Shown: piece by piece, positions 45,013-53,228 of the stretch
Layout: each line of letters begins with the position of its first letter
Position numbering within the stretch: position 1 is the first letter of the stretch
NCBI RefSeq assembly: GCF_001836165.1
Contig: NZ_KV827648.1
Location: 1 to 64,000 of the forward strand
Direction: 5' to 3'
Source of the DNA: Corynebacterium sp. HMSC036D02
GTDB lineage: Bacteria; Actinomycetota; Actinomycetes; Mycobacteriales; Mycobacteriaceae
DNA: 64,000 nucleotides
Program-made: the position numbers and the translations under genes
Notes under the pieces: generated by a model
What the model saw: only the letters and a program-made list of their open reading frames with translations
What the model was told of the DNA's origin: nothing
Database searches by the model: none

Positions 45013-45798
45013 TTACCCTCCCAAATGGAATTTGTCTGCCAGTTGACGTGCCGCACCCGAAAGAAGTTGAACATCCGCCCCAACCAGCGCAAATGATGCG
45101 CCAGAAGCCATGTATTTCTGGGCCTGTTCAAGGTTGAAAGCGTTGACGCCTACCTTCTTTCCGGAAGCACGGACTACTTCAAATGTGTGATTGACCGCCG
45201 CGAGTACATCCGGATGGGTCTGCTGGCCCAAAAGCCCCATTGAGGCTGCTAGGTCCGAGGGGCCGACGAAGATGTTGTCCACGCCTTCGACAGCCACGAT
45301 CTCTTCGACGTTCTCCACTGCGGTCGCAGATTCAATCTGCACCGTGAGGCTCACCGTGTCCGAAGCGTTCGCAAGGTAGTTCTCCACGCCGTTCCACCGC
45401 GAGGAGCGGGCCAGCGCCGAACCGACTCCACGCACACCGCGGGGCGGGTAGTGCATAGCCGCCACGGCCGCTTCAGCTTCCTTGGCAGTATCAATCATGG
45501 GCACCATCAGGTTCTGTACGCCGAGGTCTAGGTACTGCTTGATCAACGCGGTGTTATTCACGGGCACGCGGACCACGCGTGTAAGACCATAGGCATCGGT
45601 GGCTCGCAGCAGGGAAAGAATGGTTTCCAGGCCATAGGGCGAATGCTCACCATCGATCAGCGTCCAGCTAAAGCCAGCCGAGGCGATGATCTCCGCCGCG
45701 GCCTCCGAGCCAGAACAAATCCAGGCGCCAACGAGCGGCTGCTCAGCCTTCTCGAGGACGTCCGCGAAGGTGGGCGGCAACTTTACTGGAATCGGCAT
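45013..45798 (-). CDS. hpaI: HpcH/HpaI aldolase (4-hydroxy-2-oxoheptanedioate aldolase)
   Basis: 261 residues from ATG 45798. Signature segments are GAWICSGSEAAAEIIASAGF, DGEHSPYGLET, metal-binding VQIESATAVENV and FVGPSDLAASMG. It is a class II, divalent-metal pyruvate aldolase that would split 4-hydroxy-2-oxoheptane-1,7-dioate to pyruvate and succinic semialdehyde. It overlaps the 3' end of hpaH by 16 bases, so translation is coupled. Confidence 0.93.
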   Translation of the reverse strand: MPIPVKLPPTFADVLEKAEQPLVGAWICSGSEAAAEIIASAGFSWTLIDGEHSPYGLETILSLLRATDAYGLTRVVRVPVNNTALIKQYLDLGVQNLMVPMIDTAKEAEAAVAAMHYPPRGVRGVGSALARSSRWNGVENYLANASDTVSLTVQIESATAVENVEEIVAVEGVDNIFVGPSDLAASMGLLGQQTHPDVLAAVNHTFEVVRASGKKVGVNAFNLEQAQKYMASGASFALVGADVQLLSGAARQLADKFHLGG

Positions 45799-46568
45799 GT
45801 GATGGACCCCAACTTTCCGTAGTCTGCATGGACGGTATCGCCCGGTTCGACCCACATGGGCTTGGTGAAGGAACCGGCCAGGATGATGTCACCGGCGGCC
45901 AGGCTATCGCCGTGCGCGTGGAGCTTATTGGCAAGCCATGCCACGCCCATGGCCGGGTGGTTGAGCACGGCAGCCGCCACACCCGTATCTTCGATGGACT
46001 CGTTGCGGTAGAGCAGCGCGGACACCCAGCGCAGATCGACGTCTGCGGGGTCTACCGGATTGCCGCCATAAACCATGGCGCCGAGCGCCGCATTATCCGA
46101 AATCGTGTCGACGATCGTGCGGCCCTCCATCTCGATGCGGGAGGAGAGGATCTCCAGCGCCGGGCCGACGTACTCCGTCGCGCGCAGCACGTCGAAAATG
46201 CTGCAATTCGGTCCCTTCAGCTCTTCCTTGAGCACGAAAGCCAGCTCGACCTCGATGCGGACGTTAGAGAACTGTGCGTGCTCGATGGTGGAACCGTTCT
46301 CGTAGACCTGGTCTTCAAAAATTGCGCCGTAATCCGGCTCGGTAATTCCCGTGGCCTCCTGCATGACCTTCGAGGTCAGGCCAATCTTGCGACCGACGAG
46401 GCGACGGCCGTCTTCGGTACCACGGCGCACCCATTCGCGCTGCACCGCATAGGAATCCTCGATGCTCATCTCTGGGAAACGGGCAGTCAGCAGCGGGACC
46501 ATCGTGCGGTCCTTTTCGGCTTGCGCCAGTTCATCTGCGATAGCGATGTGCTGTTTCTCATCCAGCAT
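45783..46568 (-). CDS. hpaH: 2-oxohept-3-ene-1,7-dioate hydratase
   Basis: 261 residues of the FAH-fold hydratase family (HpaH/MhpD): RRLVGRKIGLTSKVMQEATG, the acidic metal-binding RIEVELAFVL, ALEILSSRIE and the late VEPGDTVHADYGKLG. It hydrates the dienoate before HpaI cleaves it. The gene between it and hpaD is absent; instead a 158-base gap holds a parS site. Confidence 0.93.
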   Translation of the reverse strand: MLDEKQHIAIADELAQAEKDRTMVPLLTARFPEMSIEDSYAVQREWVRRGTEDGRRLVGRKIGLTSKVMQEATGITEPDYGAIFEDQVYENGSTIEHAQFSNVRIEVELAFVLKEELKGPNCSIFDVLRATEYVGPALEILSSRIEMEGRTIVDTISDNAALGAMVYGGNPVDPADVDLRWVSALLYRNESIEDTGVAAAVLNHPAMGVAWLANKLHAHGDSLAAGDIILAGSFTKPMWVEPGDTVHADYGKLGSITCRFQ

Positions 46569-46634
46569 GTACTTCGCTCCTTAAGGTGTTGTAGAACGTG
46601 TTTGTTCTGTTTAAGAGGTTTGTTGAACCTGAAG

Positions 46635-46648
46635 GTTTCACGTGAAAC
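46635..46648. other. parS-type centromere site
   Basis: GTTTCACGTGAAAC is a perfect 14-bp palindrome matching the ParB/Spo0J binding core. It lies in the gap between hpaH and hpaD. Identical copies are at 55193 and 62310. Confidence 0.85.
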
Positions 46649-46726
46649 GACAACGCGGCCCCGCGATATGTGCGCTCGCTTCTCGACGCCACGGGGCCAC
46701 GTTCATCAACCTGAGTACTTAGTCGT

Positions 46727-47803
46727 TTAGAGCTGGTGTCCCAGCTTGTACTCACCTTGCTTCCACTCCGGAATCTCCTCCGCATCTTCCTTGCGGGTGT
46801 AGGAGAAGCCATCCGCGCCAATGGTGGCCTCCAGCTCGGACTCATCCTCGCGGGCAACCAGCGGCACCGGGTTTCCATCCAAGTCGAGGACCGTGGAGCC
46901 ATCGCGGTACCAAGAAGGAACAACCGGGGTTCCCCACCAGTCACGACGCTGGTTATCGTGAACATCCCAGGTCACGACCGGGTTATCCGGGTCGCCGGTG
47001 TAGTAGTCCTGGGTGTAGATCTCTACGCGGTGTCCATCCGGGTCACGCAGGTACAGGTAGTACGCGTTGGAAACACCGTGGCGGCCCGGGCCGCGCTCAA
47101 TGCGGTCGGACTCGCGCAGCGCACCCAACTTGTCACAAATCGCGATGATGTTGTGCTTCTCATGGGTAGCAAACGCGATGTGGTGCATACGCGGGCCATC
47201 ACCACCGGTCATGGCGGTGTCGTGGACCGTCGGCTTACGGCGCATCCATGCGGCGTAAACAGTTCCCTCCTCATCGCGGATGTCCTCGGTGGTGCGGAAG
47301 CCGAGCTCCTCCATGTACTTCACAGCGGAAGGAACGTCCGGGGTGATCTGGTTGAAGTGGTCGAGGCGAACCAGCGCACCAGGGATATGGGCGTCGTATG
47401 CCCAGGCCAAACGCTCGACGTGCTCTACCTCATAGAAGAACTCGTACGGGAAGCCCAGCGGATCCTGCACACGCACGGAATCACCGATGCCCTTGACAAA
47501 GCCATCCTTGTTGCGGCGCACCTCGCAGCCGCGTGCCTTGTAGAACTCCTCCGCAAGGTCCAGGTCCTCCGGGGAACGGACGCGGAAGGAGAACGCAGCG
47601 ACGGCAGCGACGGGACCCTGACGCAGCACGAGGTTGTGGTGGATGAACTCCTCGAAGGTGCGGAGGTAGATTTCGTTCTCGTTCTCCTCGGTGACGACAA
47701 GACCGAGGGTGTCAACGTAGAACTTTCGGGATGCAGCGAGATCAGTAACGATGATCTCCATGTAGGCACAACGCAGAATGTCGGGGGCCTGAATGTCAGC
47801 CAT
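46727..47803 (-). CDS. hpaD: 3,4-dihydroxyphenylacetate 2,3-dioxygenase
   Basis: 358 residues of the vicinal-oxygen-chelate extradiol family. The metal ligands known in Brevibacterium fuscum HPCD (His 155, His 214, Glu 267) appear here as His 149 (RLDHF), His 208 (MHHIAF) and Glu 261 (VEIYT), a constant shift of six, and the acid-base His 200 as His 194 (TVHDT). It opens the catechol ring of homoprotocatechuate at the meta position. This match fixes the substrate of the whole cluster better than any other gene. Confidence 0.96.
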   Translation of the reverse strand: MADIQAPDILRCAYMEIIVTDLAASRKFYVDTLGLVVTEENENEIYLRTFEEFIHHNLVLRQGPVAAVAAFSFRVRSPEDLDLAEEFYKARGCEVRRNKDGFVKGIGDSVRVQDPLGFPYEFFYEVEHVERLAWAYDAHIPGALVRLDHFNQITPDVPSAVKYMEELGFRTTEDIRDEEGTVYAAWMRRKPTVHDTAMTGGDGPRMHHIAFATHEKHNIIAICDKLGALRESDRIERGPGRHGVSNAYYLYLRDPDGHRVEIYTQDYYTGDPDNPVVTWDVHDNQRRDWWGTPVVPSWYRDGSTVLDLDGNPVPLVAREDESELEATIGADGFSYTRKEDAEEIPEWKQGEYKLGHQL

Positions 47804-47850
47804 GATGGCTCCTTAGTTAGTTAGTGGTGGGGGAGTAGAGAGTGGACGGC

Positions 47851-49365
47851 TTAGTCCTGCTTGCCAAAGACCGGGTTGTGCACCTTGTCCAGGTTGATGT
47901 GAACGGCCTGCTGGTCGGTGTAGAAGTCGATCGAGCGGTAGCCGCCCTCGTGGCCCAGGCCGGAGGCCTTAACGCCGCCGAACGGGGTGCGCAGGTCACG
48001 GACGTTATTGGAGTTGAGCCACACCATGCCGGCCTCAACGTTCTGAGCGAAGTTGTGAGCGCGCTTCAGATCCGAGGTCCACACGTAGGCGGCTAGGCCG
48101 TACTTCGTGTTGTTGGCCAGCTCGAGTGCTTCCTCATCGGTATCGAACGGGGTGATGGCAACGACGGGGCCGAAGATCTCTTCCTGGAAGATGCGGGCGT
48201 CCGGCTTGACGTCAACGAAGACGGTCGGCTGAACAAAGTTGCCTTCCTCGAAGCCCTCCGGGCGCTCGCCGCCGGCGGCCAGGGTGGCCTCCTGCTTGCC
48301 GATCTCGATGTAGGAGGTGACCTTCTCGTAGTGCTCCGGGTGGACCAGAGCGCCGACCTCGGTGGTGGGGTCGGAAGGCAGACCCACCTTCACGCGCTTA
48401 GCCTGTGCGGTGTAGCGCTCCACGAACTCGTCGTAGATATCGCGCTGAACCAGGATGCGGGAGCCGGCGGTGCAACGCTCACCGTTGAGGGAGAAGACGC
48501 CGAAGATGCAGGCATCAATCGCGGTCTCCAGGTCGGCATCGCTGAACACAATGGCGGGGGACTTGCCGCCCAGCTCCATCGACAGACCCTTGAGGTGCGG
48601 GGCTGCGTTGCCAAAGATGATCTGGCCGGTGCGGGACTCGCCGGTGAAGGAGATCAGCGGCACATCCGGGTGCTTGACCAGCGGGTCACCTGCATAGCCT
48701 TCCTCACCAAAGCCGTTGACCAGGTTGAAGACACCCTTCGGCAGGCCAGCCTCCTCAAAGATTCCTGCCCACAGCTGTGCGGAGAGGGGAGTGAACTCGG
48801 CCGGCTTCAGGACGACGGAGTTACCGGTGGCGATGGCCGGGGCAAGCTTCCAGGACTCCAGCATGAACGGGGTGTTCCACGGGGTAATCAGGCCCGCGAC
48901 ACCAATCGGCTTACGGTTGACATAGTTGATCTGGCGGCCCGGAACCTTGTAGGCGTCGTCAGCCTGCGCCACGATCAGGTCTGCGAAGAAGCGGAAGTTC
49001 TCAGCAGCACGCTTAGCTTGGCCGTTGGCCTGGGTGATGGGCAGGCCGGAGTCGAAGGACTCCCACGCGGCAAGCTTGTCTGCGCGGGTTTCGACAATGT
49101 CCGCAATCTTGTTGAGGACGCGTGCGCGCTCGCGCGGCAGGGCCTTGGACCACGGGCCGTTCTCGAAGGCCTCCTTGGCGGCAGCGACAGCCTTGTCAAT
49201 GTCTGCCGGCTTGCCGGAAGCAGCCTTGATGTAGGTCTTATTCGTTACCGGATCCAGGACCTCGAATTCATCGCCGTCAATCGACGGAACAAACTCGCCG
49301 TTGATGTAGTGAAGAATCTTCTCGGGAAGATCGGTGGGCTTAGCAGCATCGTTGTTGATAGCCAT
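47851..49365 (-). CDS. hpaE: 5-carboxymethyl-2-hydroxymuconate semialdehyde dehydrogenase
   Basis: 504 residues, ALDH superfamily: HYINGEFVPSIDGDEFEVLD, LITPWNTPFMLESWKLAPA, MELGGKSPAIVFSDA and the nucleophile in LNGERCTAGSRI. The end is FGGVKASGLGHEGGYRSIDF, as in HpaE. It oxidises the HpaD ring-fission product. It sits 47 bases before hpaD in the operon. Confidence 0.93.
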   Translation of the reverse strand: MAINNDAAKPTDLPEKILHYINGEFVPSIDGDEFEVLDPVTNKTYIKAASGKPADIDKAVAAAKEAFENGPWSKALPRERARVLNKIADIVETRADKLAAWESFDSGLPITQANGQAKRAAENFRFFADLIVAQADDAYKVPGRQINYVNRKPIGVAGLITPWNTPFMLESWKLAPAIATGNSVVLKPAEFTPLSAQLWAGIFEEAGLPKGVFNLVNGFGEEGYAGDPLVKHPDVPLISFTGESRTGQIIFGNAAPHLKGLSMELGGKSPAIVFSDADLETAIDACIFGVFSLNGERCTAGSRILVQRDIYDEFVERYTAQAKRVKVGLPSDPTTEVGALVHPEHYEKVTSYIEIGKQEATLAAGGERPEGFEEGNFVQPTVFVDVKPDARIFQEEIFGPVVAITPFDTDEEALELANNTKYGLAAYVWTSDLKRAHNFAQNVEAGMVWLNSNNVRDLRTPFGGVKASGLGHEGGYRSIDFYTDQQAVHINLDKVHNPVFGKQD

Positions 49366-49381
49366 GGGTGCTTGAGACTCC

Positions 49382-50044
49382 TTAGTCGTTTTTCTTGCGA
49401 TAGGTGCTGAGGGTGGTCAGGCGGTGTTGCCTGGCCACTTTTTCTATGTAGGCGGGTTCCGCGCCAGCCTCGATGAGGCTGACCAATTGCTCGTGCTCGC
49501 GCGTTGACTCTTGGGCTCTCTCGGGCACGTACCGAAAGGTGGAGACGCGGTGATATTCCAGTTGCTTCCACTGGTCCATCACCAAGTTCTTCAGCCTCTC
49601 GTTCGGGCATTTGGAGAAGAGAACGCTATGAAATTCCTTATTGAGCTGGGTAAATTCCTCTGGATCATGGTGGATATCGAGCTCCCGCATGCGCTGGTTG
49701 ATCTCCCGTGCCCGGGCAAGATCCTCCGCGTCAAGATGCGGGGCGGATTGGGCGGTAGCGTTTGCTTCCACGGTGGCCACGATGTCCATCGATTCGTAAT
49801 AGGCCTCGCGATTGTGAGTGGTCACGCTGGCACCGACGTTGCGCTCGTAGGTGACCATTCCTTCCGCCTCAAGCTGGCGAATGGCTTCGCGGACAGGGAC
49901 CACGCTGATTCCCAAGTCTTCCGCGATTGCTGCCAGCACGAGGCGGTAGCCGGGTTCATACTCGCGAGTACGAATCTTTTCACTTATCCAGTTATAGGCT
50001 TTCTGGGACTTGCTCTCCCCAGCTGGTGCTGCGGGTTCCGTCAT
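49382..50044 (-). CDS. GntR-family (FCD) regulator of the hpa cluster
   Basis: 220 residues. An N-terminal winged helix (YRLVLAAIAEDLGISVVPVREAIRQLEAEG) is followed by a helical FCD ligand-binding domain with metal-type residues (ELDIHHDPEEF, HSVLFSKCP). It is encoded within the catabolic operon, overlapping the fusion gene by ATGA. CGTATAT motifs in both promoters of the cluster are candidate sites. Release by a pathway intermediate is inference. Confidence 0.9.
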   Translation of the reverse strand: MTEPAAPAGESKSQKAYNWISEKIRTREYEPGYRLVLAAIAEDLGISVVPVREAIRQLEAEGMVTYERNVGASVTTHNREAYYESMDIVATVEANATAQSAPHLDAEDLARAREINQRMRELDIHHDPEEFTQLNKEFHSVLFSKCPNERLKNLVMDQWKQLEYHRVSTFRYVPERAQESTREHEQLVSLIEAGAEPAYIEKVARQHRLTTLSTYRKKND

Positions 50045-51516
50045 TGACCACCCGCCTTTCCATCACGGAACGCGATGTAGGCTTTCTTGTTCGCTCCGGT
50101 CGGCGGGAAGAGGCCATCCAAGCTGGCTCCCGTCTCCACCTGAGAAGCAACCCATTCGTCTTCGTGCTCCTTGGCCAGGGCGGCCTCGGCGACTTCGGCT
50201 GCGATGTCGCGGGGAATCACTACGACGCCGTCATCGTCGCCGACGATGATGTCCCCGGGAAGGACGGTAGCGTTACCGCAGGAGACGGCGATGTCGCTAT
50301 CCCACGGAACGTGTTTGCGTCCGAGAACGCAGGGGTGCGCGCCCTGGGTGAAGACGGGAAGGCCAATCTCCTTGACGGCCTCGTAGTCACGCACGCCGCC
50401 ATCGGTCACAACGCCTGCGGCACCGCGCACCTTGGCGCGCAGAGCCAAAATGTCACCCAGTGTTCCGGAACCGGATTCCTGGCGGGCCTCAATGACGATG
50501 ACCTCGCCTTCCTTGACCGTGTCGAAGACCTTCTTCTGCTCGTTGAGACCGCCACCGTGGGACTTGAACAGGTCCTCGCGGCCAGCCACGAAGCGCAGCG
50601 TGCGGGCAACGCCCACCATCTTGGTTCCTTTGGCCTGCGGGTACACGCCTTCGATTACGGACTGGTTGATGCCGCGCTTGCGCAGCTGAGCGGACAAGCC
50701 AGCGGTCGGGGCCTTCTCCAGGGCCGCCTTGAGCTCTGGGTCGAGGCCACCGTCACCCTTGGGGGGAAGCCCGGCGGATTCGCGGTCTCCGTAGGCGTCC
50801 TCGCGCTGCTTATCATCCACGTAGGGAAGATTGCCCAGCTGCGGATCGAAGGAGGCGGGGACTTCCTTCACGGTGGTCTTCAGCCTGCCGGAGCTCACGC
50901 CACCTGGCACGTCGACCTCGACCTCGACGACGTCACCAGGCTCAATGACAGAGGAGCCGGCCGGGGTACCGGTGAGGATGATGTCACCGGTCTCTAGTGT
51001 CATGTGCTGGGAAAGGTCGGCAACAAACTGTGCGAGCGGGAAAATGAGATCCTCATCGGAAGAGGTTCCCTCTTGGACAACTTCGCCATTGACCCACGTG
51101 CGGAGGCGAAGACCCTTCGGGTCGATCCCCTGGGCGTCGATAAGCTCCGGCCCGATGGGGGTGTAGCCATCGCGGGACTTGGAGCGGGTGTTGGAACCCT
51201 TGTCCTGCACCTTGTAGTCATACAGGCCGATGTCATTCGAAGCCGTCACGTACGCAACGTGCTTCCACGCATCTTCGAGAGAGACATTACGGGCCGGAGT
51301 GCCAATGATGAGTGCAATTTCGCCTTCGAAAGCCAGCAGCTCTGTCCCCTGGGGGCGTTCGACGATCCCGCCCGACTCAGCCAGCGTGCTGGTTGCCTTG
51401 AGGAAGTAACTCGGGGTCTTGGGCCAGCGACCGCGCTGCGCTGCGCGGGACTCAAAGGCCACATGAACAGCGATCATTTTGCCCGGTTTAACCGGCAAGA
51501 ACTCAGGTACAGCCAT
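50041..51516 (-). CDS. FAH hydrolase-RraA fusion, HpaG-like
   Basis: 491 residues in two parts. The N-terminal ~230 residues are a fumarylacetoacetate-hydrolase-fold domain with the acidic metal site (LLAFEGEIALIIGTPARN, ASNDIGLYDYKVQDKGSN, TLETGDIILTGTPAGS). Residues about 285-455 are RraA-like, as in 4-hydroxy-4-methyl-2-oxoglutarate aldolases: GTKMVGVARTLRF, GDILALRAKVRGAAGVVTDGG and the GDDDGVVVIPRD motif. E. coli HpaG has two FAH domains doing decarboxylation and isomerisation. Here the second is replaced by an RraA fold, which can decarboxylate oxaloacetate-like acids. It is first in the leftward operon. Exact reactions are inference. Confidence 0.88.
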   Translation of the reverse strand: MAVPEFLPVKPGKMIAVHVAFESRAAQRGRWPKTPSYFLKATSTLAESGGIVERPQGTELLAFEGEIALIIGTPARNVSLEDAWKHVAYVTASNDIGLYDYKVQDKGSNTRSKSRDGYTPIGPELIDAQGIDPKGLRLRTWVNGEVVQEGTSSDEDLIFPLAQFVADLSQHMTLETGDIILTGTPAGSSVIEPGDVVEVEVDVPGGVSSGRLKTTVKEVPASFDPQLGNLPYVDDKQREDAYGDRESAGLPPKGDGGLDPELKAALEKAPTAGLSAQLRKRGINQSVIEGVYPQAKGTKMVGVARTLRFVAGREDLFKSHGGGLNEQKKVFDTVKEGEVIVIEARQESGSGTLGDILALRAKVRGAAGVVTDGGVRDYEAVKEIGLPVFTQGAHPCVLGRKHVPWDSDIAVSCGNATVLPGDIIVGDDDGVVVIPRDIAAEVAEAALAKEHEDEWVASQVETGASLDGLFPPTGANKKAYIAFRDGKAGGQ

Positions 51517-51640
51517 GAAGAATCCTTAATTGTGAATAAATCCTTGCCCAGATCGTATATTATCCCTACCACCACCGCAAGTGGTTCAACTCACACGCAC
51601 TTCCGTATATGGCACACCACATGCCGAAAGGAATCACACC
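51517..51640. promoter_or_regulatory. Divergent hpa promoter region with CGTATAT motifs
   Basis: CGTATAT occurs at 51554-51560 and 51604-51610 between the leftward operon and the transporter gene. The same motif, inverted, is at 53082-53088 before the hydroxylase gene, so it is a candidate operator for the cluster's GntR protein. AAAGGA lies before the transporter start. Confidence 0.55.
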
Positions 51641-53005
51641 ATGTCGCACACATCTGTCACGCCGGCAATTTCGACGGCCGAACGCCGCCGCGTCGTCGCC
51701 GCGACTACCATCGGTACCGCCATCGAGTGGTACGACTACTTCCTCTATGCCGCAGTGGCCGGACTCGTGTTCAACCAGCTCATGTTCGGCCCGCTCGAGG
51801 GTGGCCTAGCCACCATCATTTCCTTCCTGACCGTGGGATTGTCCTTCCTGTTCCGCCCGGTCGGCGCGTTCCTAGCAGGGCACTTTGCTGACCGGCTTGG
51901 CCGCCGCGTGGTTCTCATGGTCACGCTCATCGCCATGGGAGGTGCGACCACCCTCATCGGCCTTCTGCCCACCTACGAGACCGCTGGAATCTGGGCGCCG
52001 ATCCTCCTCATCACCTTGCGCATGATCCAAGGCATCTCCGCAGGTGGCGAGTGGGGATCCGCCGTGCTCATGGCTGTGGAACACGCGCCGAATGACAAGC
52101 GCGGCCTCTACGGCGCAGGACCTCAGATCGGCGTTCCTGCCGGTCTGCTGCTTTCTTCCGGCGTGCTCTCCATCATGAACACCATCGCGCCTGGCGACGC
52201 CTTCATGAGCTGGGGCTGGCGCGTTCCCTTCCTCCTTTCCTTCGTCCTCATCTTGGTGGGCTACCTCATCCGCATGGGCGTCGACGAGTCTCCGGTCTTT
52301 GAGGAAATCGCAGAGCGCGAAGAGGAAGAGGCCACCAACCCCATTGGCAAACTCTTCAAGAACTTCACCCCGCTGGTGCTGGTCGCCGCGCTCGTCTTCG
52401 CAGGTAACGGCACCGTTGGCTACATGACCACGGGCGGCTACATCCAGCGCTACGCTACCGACCCCGACGGCCCCGTCGCACTCGACCGCGGTGATGTTCT
52501 TAACGCGGTGACCGTGTCCGCCTTCGCATGGGCCCTGACCACCTTGCTCGCCGGATTCATCTCCGACTACATCGGCCGTCGGAAGACCTATCTCCTCGGG
52601 TTCATCCTGCAGGGCATCGGCGCCGCCGCACTCTTCCCCCTGGTCAACACGGGTAGCCTGGGGATGCTCTACGGTGCGCTCCTCTTCCTCACTGTGGGTC
52701 TGGGTCTCACCTACGGTGCACAGTCCGCGATGTACGCCGAGCTTTTCCCCGCCTCCATTCGCGCCACCGGCGTCTCCATTACCTATGCCCTCGGCTCTGT
52801 CCTGGGCGGCGCTTTCGCCCCCATGATTGCCGCCTCGCTCGTCGAGGCAACGGGTACCACCTTTGCAGTGTCGGGCTACCTGGTTTCGGCCTCGATTATC
52901 GGCTTTATCTGCACATTTATCCTGCGTGAGCGCAAGGGAATAGACCTCGGCGCAGAGCACGAGGCCGAGCAATCCCAGGGCCACTTCATCTTCAGCCAGC
53001 GCTAG
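51641..53005 (+). CDS. MHS-family aromatic acid transporter
   Basis: 454 residues from ATG 51641 (AAAGGA upstream), a 12-helix major facilitator of the metabolite:H+ symporter family: IGTAIEWYDYFLYAAVAGLV at the start, GHFADRLGRRVVLM after helix 2, GISAGGEWGSAVLMAVEH, and FISDYIGRRKTYLLGF in the second half. The family imports organic acids. Its place beside the hpa genes suggests uptake of a hydroxyphenylacetate or related acid. Confidence 0.9.
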   Translation: MSHTSVTPAISTAERRRVVAATTIGTAIEWYDYFLYAAVAGLVFNQLMFGPLEGGLATIISFLTVGLSFLFRPVGAFLAGHFADRLGRRVVLMVTLIAMGGATTLIGLLPTYETAGIWAPILLITLRMIQGISAGGEWGSAVLMAVEHAPNDKRGLYGAGPQIGVPAGLLLSSGVLSIMNTIAPGDAFMSWGWRVPFLLSFVLILVGYLIRMGVDESPVFEEIAEREEEEATNPIGKLFKNFTPLVLVAALVFAGNGTVGYMTTGGYIQRYATDPDGPVALDRGDVLNAVTVSAFAWALTTLLAGFISDYIGRRKTYLLGFILQGIGAAALFPLVNTGSLGMLYGALLFLTVGLGLTYGAQSAMYAELFPASIRATGVSITYALGSVLGGAFAPMIAASLVEATGTTFAVSGYLVSASIIGFICTFILRERKGIDLGAEHEAEQSQGHFIFSQR

Positions 53006-53228
53006 ACGACGCCCCTCCACCCATGCGCTCCCCTTTCTGCACAAGCCATTGTGCGCGGGGGGCGCATCATATATGATTCTCATATACGACCCAGCTCACA
53101 TCCTCCTGAAGCCTTGAACTGAGTCACCAATACAACGAGCGAAGCTCACATAGAAGTGGGGGAGCAGTCACCACCCCCATCACTCTCTTTGTTCTCGTCC
53201 ACTACAACCGCCAACTAAGGAGTCCACA
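53006..53228 (+). promoter_or_regulatory. Promoter region of the hydroxylase gene
   Basis: TATATGA (53070-53076), TTC and TCATATA (53080-53086) make a short palindrome that contains the CGTATAT motif seen in the divergent hpa promoter (inverted, 53082-53088). AAGGAG lies nine bases before the GTG start of the hydroxylase. No gene is present. Confidence 0.55.
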
